From positions 94,266,334 through 94,330,333 of the forward strand of contig JAUPFV010000004.1 of assembly GCA_036936605.1 (NCBI GenBank): DNA of 64,000 nucleotides. The letters are read 5' to 3'. Origin of the DNA: Limnanthes douglasii subsp. nivea (taxonomy: Eukaryota > Streptophyta > Magnoliopsida > Brassicales > Limnanthaceae). The translations under genes were made by a program, and so were the position numbers. Of the stretch, positions 22,242 to 33,560 are shown one piece after another. Every line of letters begins with the position of its first letter. The first letter of the stretch is position 1. The notes under the pieces are model-generated. The model was not told the origin of the DNA. It made no database searches and saw only the letters and a program-made list of their open reading frames with translations.

Positions 22242-22252
22242 GCCCCCTTTTT
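22242..22252 (-). other. Gypsy-1 polypurine tract
   Basis: AAAAAGGGGGC on the minus strand, 3 bases before the 3' LTR start. This is the expected primer site for plus-strand DNA synthesis and confirms the element's orientation. Confidence 0.75.
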
Positions 22253-22366
22253 AGGCCTTGTCAAATATCTTTGGTAGGACTAAAACATTTACTTAGCCAG
22301 TAGCGACTTTATCCGATCTGCCTGTGCAATCCGTACTGAGAGATTTTATTCTCATTATCAACTTAG

Positions 22367-22612
22367 TGTTAGGGTAGCGACCAAAGTTCCACATCCCACA
22401 TCGGTAAAACATGGGAAGGATCAATGGTATATAAGTGAGAACATATCTCAACTAGTATGAGGCCTTTTGGTAGTGGACCAAATGCAAAGCCGTGAGGGCC
22501 TTCGGGTACCAAAGCGGACAATATCATACTAGTGTTGAGATCGGTTGTGTTCTTACTTATATACGGAGGCCGAATATGCGGAACCCCTTCACAACAACGC
22601 ATATTCCCAACA
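22367..22612 (+). repeat. TRIM left LTR
   Basis: 246 bp. Contains cccacatcgg, a motif shared by many plant TRIM LTRs, and a tatataagtgag promoter-like box. About 97.6% identical to the right LTR. Confidence 0.9.
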
Positions 22613-23025
22613 CGTGGTATCAGAGCTCCAGGCCCAGACAGTACGCGATGCGGTGGGTGATGTGGGTGAAATTCTCATTAGTCGAACATGATGAATTAGT
22701 AGCCATGCTCAAGATCCTTGTTTGGAGTGCCCGTGGCTTATCAAGCAGTGTGGCTTGATTTGAGGCTCATCAAGCATTGTGGCTTGATTGGAGAGATCCT
22801 CGTTTGGAGTGCCCGTTGCTCATCAAGCAGTGTGGCTTGATTGGAGTGTATCAAGACGGTGGTACTTGTTTGGAGTGGCGCTAAGGAACAAGGCAGGATG
22901 GTCGAGATCAGATAGATCCCGCTGTAAAAGGCTCTAGAGATCAGGCAGCCCCAACCTGATTAGAGTGAGCGGATGAATGTCAATTGAGAGGAGGCTAAAG
23001 TGGTACTTTGTTCGAGAGGAGGATT

Positions 23026-23271
23026 TGTTAGGGTAGCGACCAAAGTTCCACATCCCACATCGGTAAAACATGGGAAGGATCAATGGTATATAAGTGAGAA
23101 CATATCTTAACTAGTATGAGGCCTTTTGGTAGTGGACCAAATGCAAAGCCGTGAGGGCCTTCGGGTGCCAAAGCAGACAATATCATACTAGTGTTGAGAT
23201 CGGTTGTGTACTTACTTATATACGGAGGCCGAATATGCAGAACCCCTTCACAACACCGCATATTCCCAACA
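23026..23271 (+). repeat. TRIM right LTR
   Basis: 246 bp; partner of 22367-22612. Preceded by the purine tract and followed by the cttag target duplication. Confidence 0.9.
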
Positions 23272-23639
23272 CTTAGTTCGAAGTCTTTCTGAACTGACTT
23301 CTCTTCCCATAAGTCTAAGAGTTTTCTTTTTGGATCGTGGGACACGTCTCACAATCTGGTTCGACCTACCAACCGTTTTTCTTCCTAGATCGACGCTCCC
23401 ACTAAGCCTAGAAAGTTACATAGGCATTTAATCCTTCACACGTTTGCGCCGTCTTTAATCAATGCCAAACCCTTTTCAACTTCTCCAAGGTAAAAATTAC
23501 TTTTTTCTACTGTCATATAAATCCTTTTTCAGTATTTCATTGTCTTTATCACTCAAAAACGTTCTAGAGAGATTTTCACTCTTATCTTCAAACTTGTTCT
23601 TGAAGAGTTTTATGTTCACAGCCAGAAACACACTTGCTT

Positions 23640-26444
23640 AAGGCGGCTGGTTAAACTTATCAGAGCTAGAAAAGGCGAGAAAAGTTGAAAGGGAGAATTT
23701 CATAACTGTCGGTCTCTTAGTTTCCCCAAGTGAGAAATCTGGTGAACCAACCCAAGAAGCTGACCAAGGATCACCCTCTTCCAGAACTCCCAAGCCTAGA
23801 CAGTTATTCAAACCAAGCCTCTCTCCTCTCCCTTCAGGCTCTTCTGTTCAGGAGTCTCATCCTTTTGTTGCCAAAGAAAAAGCGGTTTTGAGTGTCATAA
23901 AACCTTCCCCTTTCATAGCTATGGGTTCAGATGCTGAGAAATCCCTGGATAAGTTAACCCCTCGCCGGACGACTCGTCTAACCAAAGCTCAAACTTCTAC
24001 TTCACTGCCAAAGCCCTCCGGATCGGAGGCATCTAAAGCAGCCTCAAAAGATAAGCCCTCCGGATCGGAGACGTCTAAAGCAGCCACAAAGGCCAATTCC
24101 TCCGGATCCCAACCTCGACCGTACACTAGACCTTTAGAAACAACAGGCGCTCATTCATCCGAACAGCCTTTAGTGCCAGAAGCTGATCCTCCACTATCCA
24201 AGGTAACTGATAAACTTTCCACAGTGATGGAAGAAGTAATGGAAGACAATATCAAAGAGGCTCGCTTTGAAACTGAAGCATTAAGTTAAACAGGGGATGT
24301 TGCTTTTGATAGGAAGGGCAAAGGCAACGTCAAGGTTTACTTGACTCATCCGGAGCTTCCGGAGTGCTTAGAAGGCAAGGTAAGCCCTTACTTCAAAAAT
24401 GTTATTGTTAAATATATGTTAGCTCTTCAAAACATCAACTATGTCTACACCCACACTGCTGAATTGGGCTGGATCCGGACGAAATGGGGATCCCAGAGTC
24501 AGTGAAGGTAAAAATATATGTCACTCCGAAGACTCCGATGGACTGTAAACTCAATGAGGTGGTCATCTTCACTGAGGTGCTAAACTGGGGACTTCGGTTC
24601 CCATTAGACCCAAAAATTGTCAAGTATTTCCACCTGGTTAAGCTCTGCCCAATCCAGCTAAGCCCAAACATATGGTATTCTCTCCTTGCTTGCATAATGA
24701 CATCAATGTTGTCCAAAATCCCTCTCCCAATGGAGCAATATGCCGCTGTGGCAAGTCTATGCAAGAATCACCAAATTTCCTTCTACCATCATAATATGGG
24801 GAACAATTTCAAAGTCGTAGACGACTTACTGGAGCCTGAGAAGAATTGGAGGACACAGTTCCTGATTATCAGGGGGTCATGAGAGAATGGTAGAAAGATC
24901 AAGGTCAACACCAATCCTAGTATGTTAACTAGCAGATGGAAGAGTACCGGTAAGTTTTTTTATCTTTGTTTTTCATGTTCTTCTTTTTAACTTATAAGTA
25001 TTCCTCTCCTAATATATTTATTACTCTTTTTTTAGTGCTGCCGAAGGAGTTCACCGGAAACCTGGAGGAGGGGGCAAAAACCTGTGCCAAACTTAATGCA
25101 TGGGTTGCGGAGCATTGGGGGAATGCCTTCCACAATTGCTTCACCTCATGCAATCTTGTGAGGTCCCATCTGTGGAACACCACGGGTCAGAAGGACCTCA
25201 CATGGGAAGAGCTAACTACGCCGCCTCCACCTGGTGTGATTCTTAAGCGAACGGAGGCCAAATATGGTAAATTGGTCTTGCATTCCAGGGCCAAAGCTCC
25301 CAGCAAGATGAAAGGGAGGAAGAAGAAAGCTGCAACAGAGCCGGTCCAAGATGCCACAAAGGGGACTGGTTCGGGGAACCCAAGGGGAATCGACGCTGCC
25401 TTGCTCAAATTAGTAGAGGCTGAGACTGTTAGGGAGGCAGGAGAATCACAAAACCCACCAAAGCCTTCTAAAAAATACCGGAAGAGAAGAGCAAGCAGTG
25501 ATGAAAAGGCTGCCAAAAAGAAGAAGGTCACCATAGGAGAAGAAATAATTCTTCGTCCTTCGGAGCTTCTACCTCCACCAGCCCCTGTCGACCCCATTCT
25601 CCAAGGGAAGATTCCAACAGGTCTGCAGTCCGGAGAGGATACTAGGGAGGGATTGAAGGAGTGGACATTAGTACCCTTCAAGACATTGATTTATACTTCA
25701 ATGATTCTGAGAAGGATGATATTGCAGGTCCCTTACACCCTTCGAGCTCTGCTAACATGGTGACCTATAATGGTAAGTCTTTCTCCATCTCCAGAGAACA
25801 AGATGTTGTGGCCCATTTCCTTTTTAGTCACATCCAGCCAGTGATTGACCTTGGAGAGACAAGTGAAAAGCGAGACCACTTTCATCAATTCTCTCACGTA
25901 TGACAAAGAGTCTTTATCAACCAACCTCCTTAATACCAACCAGAGTATAGAGGAGTTGAAGAAAGAGATAGAGGAATTAAAGAAGAACAAAGAGGATCTA
26001 ACAACCCAGTTGGCCACTTCAGAGACTGTCAGAATTGAACACCAAGCTAAGTACTCTGGCTTGGAAAAGGACCTCACAACATCAAAGGAGGACTTAAAGA
26101 CCAAAGATGGTGTCATCAAGACCCTGTCCGATGAGAAGACTTCCTTAGAAGGTACTGTGTCTAAGATGGCGAAGGAGAAAGAGGACTTGGTAAAGCAGCA
26201 GGAACAAACTATTCAGGCAAGCATCGATAAATATACCAACAAGGTGATAGAATCCTTAGAGACAAGATATGCTGAGGTTAAGTCTGACATAGTGCTGCTC
26301 TTCCATGCAACTTTTCCGAAGAGGACCCTTGGTCCCTTATGGAAATTTGTAGACTATGATGACATCCTATTTCACACTATGGCTGCTGGTGACAAGTATA
26401 ATTATACCAGTAGAATAGACTCCACCACTGATGAAGAGGAATGA
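23640..26444 (+). pseudogene. Antisense gene in gypsy-1 ('putative gypsy type transposon' domain, coiled coil)
   Basis: This gene reads opposite to gag-pol, between integrase and the 3' LTR. A Ser/Lys-rich N-terminus (about 23690-24289) contains three KPSGSE-like repeats. The middle part (24484-24882) resembles PF04195: VVIFTEVLNWGLRFPLDPKI, then LCPIQLSPNIWYSLLACIM. A probable GT-AG intron lies at about 24951-25037. Next come VLPKEFTGNLEE, a basic linker (KKYRKRRASS, AAKKKKV) and, after frame changes near 25760 and 25860, a long coiled coil (about 25940-26270) with an acidic end (STTDEEE). Similar antisense ORFs are known in Tat elements, but their function is not. At least one stop (24287-24289) and some frame changes suggest it is no longer intact; some may be introns. 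Confidence 0.7.
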
Positions 26445-26570
26445 ACTAGTGAGAGTTAGAGTTTCGAACTCAAAAGTCCTAAGAAAGGAGGTGACGAAGG
26501 AAAATCCGAAGGGAACAAGCCCTAAGGTTTAAACATCTTTTTGTTTTCTTACTTTTGTGAACGATTAAAT

Positions 26571-26705
26571 TCCTTGGATGGTCAAGGCATATATTGTAAC
26601 ATTATTCGGTTAGAGTCCGAATAAGTCTTTAAAATACTTAAAGTCCTTGGATGGCCAATGCATATTTTGTTCTTCCTATTCGGTTAAAGTCCGAAGAGGT
26701 TTATT
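26571..26705. repeat. 73-bp tandem repeat in gypsy-1 3' region
   Basis: Two imperfect copies beginning tccttggatgg at 26571 and 26644, each with ttcggtta.agtccgaa. It lies between integrase and the antisense gene, the zone where Tat elements often hold tandem repeats. Confidence 0.65.
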
Positions 26706-26991
26706 TATCAAATCTTTCTTTATTTAACACTTTCTTTCCCTTTAATTGTAATGGCTAATGTTTAAATAGCCCAACTATTGTTTAAATAGCCCTAATTATT
26801 TCAGAAGTATTATAGTGAGAGTGTTAATATCTCCAATAACATGTGTTTAATGGTCATCACTCAACCAAGTTTATCCGATCTACCAAAGATCCAAAGTGTT
26901 GCACCAATGATTTATACTTGAATTGAATTGTAGCAAAACCACACCAGATATTTTAAGAAGGCATCACATTTTATTAAATGAAAAAACTCGA

Positions 26992-27039
26992 CACCTCATT
27001 AAAACCTCCCCGTGCCACCAGGGTAGGAAAGAGTATGCC
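26992..27039 (-). other. Conserved post-pol block of Tat elements (copy 1)
   Basis: 48 bp that match 62595-62642 in gypsy-2 at 44 of 48 positions, although neighbouring non-coding DNA does not align and the proteins are clearly diverged. It contains a potential stem (CCTACCC against GGG.AGG) followed by GGTTTTAATGAGG. Location just after integrase suggests a cis-acting element; function unknown to me. Confidence 0.7.
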
Positions 27040-27140
27040 CCATAATATTTACATTGATATCTAACAAGTAAATATTTACAAAACTTTTATTCAAGATATA
27101 ATCTGAGAGGTTCAATATTATACGCGTGCTTCAAAACCCT

Positions 27141-28245
27141 TCATTCTTTGTCCTGAAGCCAATATATCCCAAGCTTAAGTTTTCCGGAGACCTCATAAGG
27201 GCCTTCCCAGTTCAGAGCCAGCTTACCAAACTGCTTCTCCTTGGTGTGTAAGAAAACGTTTTTCAAAACTTTATCTACAAGTTGAAAATATCTTATCTTG
27301 ACCTTGGAAGCAAACCTGCTCCTCATCAAACCTTGGTAGTGGGCTGTTCTCAAGTGAGCTTTAATCCTTCTTTCTTCTATTAAGTCCAACTGATGCCTAA
27401 TCGCTATTTCATTAGCCTGTTCGGAATAGTTATGGACCCTGTATGATGGTAGGGTAGCTTCAATGAGGGTAATGGCATCCATCCCATACAACAAAGCAAA
27501 AGGAGATTCTTGTGTAGCAGCCCAATGAGTAGTTCGGTACGCCCACAATACTTCTTGCAGATAGCTTGGCCATTTCCCTGTTGCCCCCTCCAGGTTCTTT
27601 TTTAATCCAGACAGAATAGTCTTGTTGGCAACTTCAACCTATCCGTTCGCTTATGGATGGAAGGGAGAAGAGAGGCAGTGTGGAATGCCTCTAGAGGTAC
27701 AAAAATTCTCCATATCCTTGTTATCAAACTAGGGCCCGTTATCTAGTGGTAATCTTATGAGGAATCCCAAATCTGCAATATATATTAGATAAGATGAATT
27801 TTATGACATATTTTGAAGTGGTTCCTGCTAAAGGAGCTGCCTCTATCCATTTTGAGAAGTAATCAATAACAACTATAATAGTTCTGCACCGTCCGGACGT
27901 CATTGGCAGAGGCCCAACTAAATCTAATCCCCAACGAGCAAAAGGTACTGGCTCAGAAATTAACTCTATAGGTACTGCCGGCACATGAATTTCCTTACCA
28001 TACCTTTGACATGGATCACACTTCTTCACCATTTCTTTAGCATCTGCCATTATAGATGGCCAATAGTACCCAGCCAACAATATTCTCCTGGTTAATGCCC
28101 TGTAGCCACAATGAGCTGACCCTTCACCATCGTGTAGTTCAAATAGAACAACTTGAGATTCTTCAACCCCCAAACAACGTAGGAAAGGTCTACTAAATGA
28201 TTTTTTATAGAGCACTTCCCTTATGATAGAAAATCCACGAGCCAT
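27141..28245 (-). pseudogene. Gypsy-1 integrase
   Basis: The N-terminal zinc region has HDGEGSAHCG and KKCDPCQR (HHCC type), then the catalytic core DLVGPLPMTSGRCRTIIVVI. Around 27722-27745 the second Asp box (TDNGPQFDN in the family) has a one-base shift and TAG in place of the Gln. The C-terminal part (27548-27141) has MWAYRTTHWAATQESPFALL and NWEGPYEVSGKL. It would insert element DNA into chromosomes. Broken at the active site. Confidence 0.85.
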
Positions 28246-28435
28246 GTTTTAATTTTTCTTGCTATAGCTTTATCCGGAGGCAAAACCCCATCAGAAATGT
28301 ATTGAAGAAGGGGAAATCTCCAATCTCTAGGCTAAACCACTTGTATACTGAAGCTTTCCTCCTCTTCCTTGTTCTGGCTTGACTGTATGGATGGACATTC
28401 TTGTACATGAATCCAAGGGTATGACTCAGAATATG

Positions 28436-28963
28436 CTATGGTTGCCAAGGAGTCTGCCAACTTATTTCTGATCTAGGAATATTCTCATAACAAACACTTT
28501 TGAAATTGGTGAAATTGGCTGCCACCTCTTTCAGGATGAGTAAGTATTTGATCAGTTGCTCCTTCTTGGACTCAGACTGAACTTGAACATAATGGATAAG
28601 AAGTTGGGAGTCACTCACCAACCTAACTCTTTTAGCCCCACATAGGATAGCCAATTTAAGACCATCTATAGCCGCTTTATATTCGGACTCATTATTAGAG
28701 GCCCTGAATCCAAAGCATATAGCCTGGTACATTTTATCACCATACAGAGAGGTTAGGAAAATTCCAGCTCCACAACCCATTGTGCTTGATCCACCATCAG
28801 TCCGGACTACCCATTCTTTTTTGGTTTCCCCTTCTGAAACTTGTTTAGAACTCCTATCCGGATGGAATTCTACCATGAAATCAACAACAGATTGAGCCTT
28901 GATAGCAATTCGTGGGGCGAAATCAATGTCATAATCATCCAACTTTACTGACCACTTGGTCAT
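28436..28963 (-). CDS. Gypsy-1 second RNase H-like domain
   Basis: The open 175-residue piece shows VRTDGGSSTMGCGAG (first Asp), ASNNESEYKAAIDGLKLA (Glu) and VRLVSDSQLLIHYVQ (Asp), the pattern of the extra RNase H found in Tat-type elements between the usual RNase H and integrase. The expected ANxLAD-type ending is altered (RSEISWQTP). Catalytic positions look intact even though the polyprotein is broken. Confidence 0.75.
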   Translation of the reverse strand: MTKWSVKLDDYDIDFAPRIAIKAQSVVDFMVEFHPDRSSKQVSEGETKKEWVVRTDGGSSTMGCGAGIFLTSLYGDKMYQAICFGFRASNNESEYKAAIDGLKLAILCGAKRVRLVSDSQLLIHYVQVQSESKKEQLIKYLLILKEVAANFTNFKSVCYENIPRSEISWQTPWQP

Positions 28964-29490
28964 CCTACTTTATATGTCTACTTTCTGAAGAACATTCTTA
29001 AATGGAAAAGACGATCGGAATATGATAGAATGAGACTGAAAATACGGCCTCATTTTTCTTGCAGCAATCACTTAGGCTAGTGCCAGCTTTTCAAGCTTCA
29101 GGTATCTCTTCTCAGCATCTATCAGGCTTTTGCTGATATAGTACACCGGACGAGGGTAATTGTCCACCTCTCTTACCAATACTTCACTTAAAGCGCATTC
29201 TGACACAGCCAAGTATACATACAGTGTTTCTCCTTATATAGGCTTGAAAAAAGGGTCTTTGGTAAAGACAAGTGTTTCTTTATTTCATCAAAAGCTTGAC
29301 TGCATTGTGGAGACCAATTAAAGCACTCTTCAAAGTTTGGAAAAACGGAGCACACTTATCTGAAGATCTTGAAATAAAACGATTCAAAGCAGCCAACCTT
29401 CCAGTAAGCCTCTAGACTTCTTTAATATTCCGGGGATGATCCATTTCTAATAGGGCATTCAAATGATCCGGATCGGGCTGTATCCCTTTC
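28964..29490 (-). pseudogene. Gypsy-1 reverse transcriptase thumb and first RNase H, degraded
   Basis: Several frames carry family-like pieces on the minus strand (for example a PVYYISKSLIDAEKRYLKLE-type block near 29110-29140 and ALNRFISRSSDK near 29360). Stops and shifts prevent one reading frame. Confidence 0.55.
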
Positions 29491-30137
29491 TCACTTATTA
29501 CATACCCCAAAGACACATTTTTCTGGATTTAGTTTCAAATTCACGATTTTCAGATTGGAAAAAGTTTCCCGAAGGTCAATTATATGCAAATCCTCCTCTA
29601 AGCTTTTAACCATCATGTCATCTATGTATACCTCCATATTCATGTCAATCTGATTAGAAATTTTTTTGTTTACTAGCATCAGGTAAGTAGCCCCAACATT
29701 CTTCAACCCAAAAGGCATCACCTTATCACAATGAAGACCCCTGTCTGTAACAAACGTAGTATGATCTTGGTCCTTCGGATCCACCTGAATGTGGTTGTAC
29801 CTAGAGAAGGCATCCATAAAGGACAACAAATTGTTGCCAGACGTTGAGTCCACCAACTGATCTATCCAGGGGACCGGATAAAGATATTTTGGGCAAGCTC
29901 TGTTGAGGTCAGTAAAATCAATACACATACGCCATTTCCCGTTCTTTTTTTTACCAACACTGGATTGGCATTCCATAAAGGATATTGGGACTCCTTTTTG
30001 TGCCCCATCTTGGTAAGCCGGTTAACTTCTTGAACTATTACATCAACCTTCTCTTTAGAGAAGGCCCTCCTTTTCAGCACAACAGGAACAACATCACTCC
30101 GAATTGATAGTTTGTGAGAGATAACGCTTGCAGGCAC
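29491..30137 (-). pseudogene. Gypsy-1 reverse transcriptase palm
   Basis: Two overlapping frames join near 29950. They carry VDVIVQEVNRLTKMG, KWRMCIDFTDLNRACPK, NLLSFMDAFSRYNHIQVDPK, VMPFGLKNVGATYLMLVNK and MEVYIDDMMVKS. The catalytic Y-x-D-D is intact. The segment corresponds to the fingers and palm of a Ty3/gypsy reverse transcriptase. One frame change separates the halves. Confidence 0.85.
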
Positions 30138-30356
30138 TCCGGTTACATCACCATTAGACCAAGCAAAAACCTGTTAATTGTCTGACAAAAAGAAGAACAA
30201 TTTCTTTTTTAATTATGGCGCCATCTTGAAGCCAATCTTAATACTTCTACCATCTGCTAATGGGTGGGTTTCAACTTCTTCCACCGGTATTATAACACTA
30301 GGGGATTCTCTAGGGTCATCAATCTCACCCTCCCCCTCCGAAGGCCCCAATAACTG

Positions 30357-31025
30357 CTAATATTCATTGATTCGAACTGCTCCCAAAGTTTTAGGAGCAA
30401 GTGCAGTTTCATAGCATTCCCTTGCTATCTTCTGACTACTTCGAAAAACACCCACCTGTCCTTGAACCGCATACTTCAAACACTGATGGACTGTTGAAGC
30501 CACAACATGCATTCTAGAGAGCCAGGACCTTCCAAAGATTGCATTGTAACATGTGGTGCAGTCTACCACAACAAATAACACTCTAACTAGTTTTTTAAAA
30601 GGCCCTTTGCCCAACAACACCTCTTCCTCAAATTCCCCAATTACATCCGCAGAGCTCCTTGTGAAGCCCATAATGGTTCTGTTGGACCGTTCAATAACGA
30701 CCAGATTTTTCATATGCTTGTAAGAACTTAAAAAAAGGATGTTTGCCGAACTGCCCGTGAATATCAGAATTCGTCTGATATCATTTTCCCCAATAGATGA
30801 TCCTATCACCACAGCATCCTCATGAGGCCCAACGATATTTCTTAAATCTTTATCATCAAAGACTATAAATGGAAAAGGGGTTTGGGACTGATAAGAATAC
30901 ATGTCTCCTTCCAACTGAGTAGCCAGAGAGTGAACATGCCTTTTCCCTAATGAAGGAGTGGGCGTTGTCATGGTATCCCCTCCGAATATAGTGAGTGACT
31001 CAAAAAAGCTAATGAGTCCGGACAC
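30357..31025 (-). pseudogene. Gypsy-1 aspartic protease, catalytic Asp lost
   Basis: The 222-residue open piece has family features: LISFFESLTIFGGD, IVFDDKDLRNIVGPHEDAVVI, then IRRILIFTGSSANILF and YNAIFGRSWLSRM. The active-site triad normally Asp-Thr-Gly reads Phe-Thr-Gly here (about 30770). Retroviral-type proteases need that Asp, so this one should be dead although the frame is open. Confidence 0.85.
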
Positions 31026-31368
31026 CGTCTTAGTTTGTTCTGTTATGACCCTTATTTAATTCCGGGTTGGATCGGGATCCAGGTACTCCGAATCAACATC
31101 AAATCTTTCAAGGATCATCATTGCCCCTTCCGGAGCGGATGTCCCCGCATTGTTTGTAGGCCCAGTTTGAGGAGCATTGTGAGGCCTGTTTCCACCTCTT
31201 CTTTTGACATAAGCCCCCAACTTACCTCTTTCAATGAGATTCTGTACTTCCTGCTTCAGAGCAATGCAATCTTGGGTGTTATAGCCAATATCATTGTGAT
31301 ATTTGCTAAAACAACTATTTTGACTGTCTCTGGGAGACTGCAGTGCTGCTGGTTTCTGGAAAATGGAC

Positions 31369-32607
31369 TTAATCCTTGGTCTTGTAATAAATTGTGGCTA
31401 AATTCTCTTTTAGTTCTGCAAACCACTCCGGTTGAACCCAAGGACCTCTTTTACTCATTGTCTGCTGACTCTGGGATTGATTTTGGTTGGATTTAGCCTG
31501 TTTAGCCCTGTTGGACCTCACCTGACGGTGCACCCTGGTTTTCTTGGTTTCATCCACGTTAATCTGCTTTCCTATCTTATTTAACAAGCCATCCCAAGTT
31601 ATTGCCTTCTTCCTGGTCACCGAATCAGCCAGATTACCAGGGTTCAAACCTTGTCTCAAAGAAGCAATTGCCACCTGTTCGAAGCAATCTGCTAACCCGT
31701 TCTTGGTATTTACAAACCGAATGATGTAGTCCTTCAAGGAATCATTTGGATCTTGGGCACAATGGATGTTAGTATCACCATTTCCCTTCACCTCTTTACT
31801 TCCCACAAATTTCTGATACACCCCCGGGGTAAACTGTAGTACCACTTAAGAGCGCTTCCCGTAAAGGATTAGGAGAAGGCTCTACACAGAATTTTGTCAT
31901 CATCATCATCAAAATTCATCATGAAGTTCTTAAACTGCTCCAGATGATTGTCAGGATCCTTACCCCCATCATAGTTTTCTATTTTAGAATTGTCAAACCT
32001 TTTGGGTAGGTTTCCGGACAGTATCTTGGCAGACATTAGCGATTGTCTCCAATTCCTATTACGACTGAAGACTGTGTCTTCATTAGGTGTTGCAAAGATA
32101 CCTGGTTTGGTCTGAAAAGAAAAAAGATCAATCATCAACTGATCCAGATGCATGTGACTGTGGCTGTGAGATGACCATTTGCCCATATACCTTTTAAGCC
32201 TCCTATGCATATCTCTCTTTCTTGAATATTTTTTAACTAGTTTTTGTTTCTTCCTGGACCTCCCTTCATCGACAAAGACTCCTCAAGCTCAGCCTCGTTC
32301 GAAGAGCTGCTGGAGGACTCAGAATCTGAACTTTCAACCGGCTTGGACCGGTGAGTCTTCTTAGAACTGAAATAAGTCTTCTTTGAACTCAAACGAGTCT
32401 TTGCTGATGGATCATTCTCCTTAGGATTGTCAGTATGATGGATGGCTGGCGCCCTTGACTTCTCCTTTATACCCATATCTGCTTGTTTTATGGCCCTCAA
32501 CGCCTCTATTTCTTCTCTTAACTTGTCTCACTCTTCGATGGTGTATTCTTTGTTTTCCCAACTTCTTCCACCACAGGTGGTGGATTTTCTTGCTCGTTCG
32601 GATCCAT
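31369..32607 (-). pseudogene. Gypsy-1 gag
   Basis: A probable start (MDPNEQENPPP) lies near 32607, followed by a Ser-rich acidic region (SDSESSSSSSNEAELEE) and the capsid region (DGGKDPDNHLEQFKNFMMNF, KILCRAFS). The frame breaks near 31868 and resumes with VYQKFVGSKEVKG, DSLKDYIIRFVNTKN, VAIASLRQGLNPG and a basic tail with WVQPEWFAELKENLATIYY. Typical of Tat gag. The zinc knuckle near 31250-31330 (HNDIGYNTQDCIALK-like) survives in a shifted frame. Confidence 0.8.
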
Positions 32608-32679
32608 ATGAACATGTCTTTTCTACTGGTTTTGAATGCAAGATTCAGGCACCGTCGCCTCCCACTGTGGTTGCCAATT

Positions 32680-33058
32680 TGGTTTGGTTTATTTTGGGCT
32701 AGGAGTAATTTTGTAAAGTGTTTTGCCAAGTATTTTTAGTATTAAGTGTTTGGTATAAAGTAATGAGAGATTTGAGCACCCTGGTTGTATTAAATGTTCA
32801 TTACTCTCATTAATGAAAGTAGTTGGGGTATTTATACCCTTAATTAAGGACCAATGGGCTTACGGGTCAAGTTATGAAACCGGGTCAAGTTTAAAGACCC
32901 ATTAATCTTTTAAGCTCATTAGCACATAGCTTAGTCAAAAGATGTTTAGGTGTTTTTTTACTTTTGTCCTGTCCGAGGAGTTCAGTGGTACGTTTAAGTC
33001 CAAATTGCCCTTGTCCGGATAACACAGTGAGCTATGACTGGATAATCCGAACTCATCA
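32680..33058 (-). repeat. Gypsy-1 LTR (5' LTR)
   Basis: 379 bp partner of 21860-22238. Directly inside it on the minus strand is AATTGGCAACCACAGTGGGA, where the primer-binding site should be; I could not match it confidently to a tRNA. Confidence 0.9.
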
Positions 33059-33063
33059 GGCAT

Positions 33064-33560
33064 GTCTTATGAAAAAGGTAATTGAAGGAAGAGGGAAGAC
33101 ACTACATCTCACTAGTACACCACCGAAAGAGACATATCCAACATATGCAAGATGGAAGCAATCGAACCAAACTATGTTTACTTGGATAGTTCAAAATATT
33201 GAGCCATCTTTGATTAACCATGTTGCACGATATCTGACGGCTAGAACCCCGTGGAATGGATTAGTTGTAACATACAGTACCGAAGGAGACTCATTCCAAA
33301 TATATGAACTGCACAAAAGGGCAAGTACAATATATCATGGAATTGATACTTTTGAAACTTTATGGAATAATTTACAAAATATTTGGATGGACATTCATAA
33401 GAGATCAACAAATCTCATGAAGGATCCTAAGGATAGACTTATATACAACAAAGTTTTGGATGAACAAAGACTTTACCAGTTTTTTTACAACCATTAATGA
33501 CAGATATGAAGCAATTCAGAGATAGATATATTAAATAAGTTCTTGTTCTCCTAGTTGAAT
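33064..33560 (+). pseudogene. Copia gag (second half; first part at 21796-21859)
   Basis: This is an UBN2/Retrotran_gag-like capsid protein: KVIEGRGKTLHL, ETYPTYARWKQSNQTMFTWI, NIEPSLINHVARYLTARTPW and YELHKRASTI. Its N-terminus lies 11 kb upstream at 21796-21859. The frame is open to 33497 and then decays. Frame agreement across the gypsy insertion is the best evidence that the two pieces were once one gene. Confidence 0.75.

Larger units (their letters stand above)
22367..23271 (+). mobile_element. TRIM (miniature LTR retrotransposon)
   Basis: 905 bp with two 246-bp LTRs (22367-22612 and 23026-23271), starting TGTTAGGG and ending CCCAACA. A perfect 5-bp target duplication, cttag, lies at 22362-22366 and 23272-23276. 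Two bases after the left LTR is TGGTATCAGAGC, the initiator-Met tRNA primer site (22615-22626). A purine tract (gagaggagg) precedes the right LTR. The LTRs differ at about 6 positions. No coding capacity; the internal region holds three copies of a tcaagcagtgtggcttgatt-like motif. It is inserted in the 3' non-coding part of gypsy-1 and is younger than its host. Confidence 0.92.
21855..33063 (-). mobile_element. Ty3/gypsy element, Tat type, with antisense ORF and nested TRIM
   Basis: The element spans 21860-33058 (11.2 kb). It has two 379-bp LTRs with TG...CA ends and flanks ggtat (21855-21859) and ggcat (33059-33063), a 5-bp target duplication with one mismatch. Read on the minus strand the order is 5' LTR, gag, protease, reverse transcriptase, RNase H, a second RNase H-like domain, integrase, a long 3' region with an antisense gene, a purine tract and the 3' LTR. 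The extra RNase H and antisense ORF are features of the Tat lineage. Counting by eye, the LTRs differ at about 26 of 379 positions (about 7%), so it is not young. The 905-bp TRIM at 22367 is a later insertion. Confidence 0.85.

Noticed and set aside
22367..22612. Possible Cassandra-type TRIM with a 5S rRNA promoter
   Set aside because: No 5S-like A-box/C-box sequence could be read in the LTR.
22369..23345. Near-identical minus-strand frames in both TRIM LTRs, looking like a duplicated gene
   Set aside because: Explained fully by the two 246-bp LTRs; no coding signal.
25187..25681. 164-codon minus-strand frame in gypsy-1
   Set aside because: Shadow of the antisense gene on the plus strand; it would lie in the gag-pol sense but shows no known domain.
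32430..32739. Overlapping small frames at the junction of gypsy-1 5' LTR and gag
   Set aside because: They cross the LTR boundary; only the frame with MDPNEQENPPP fits the element's gag.
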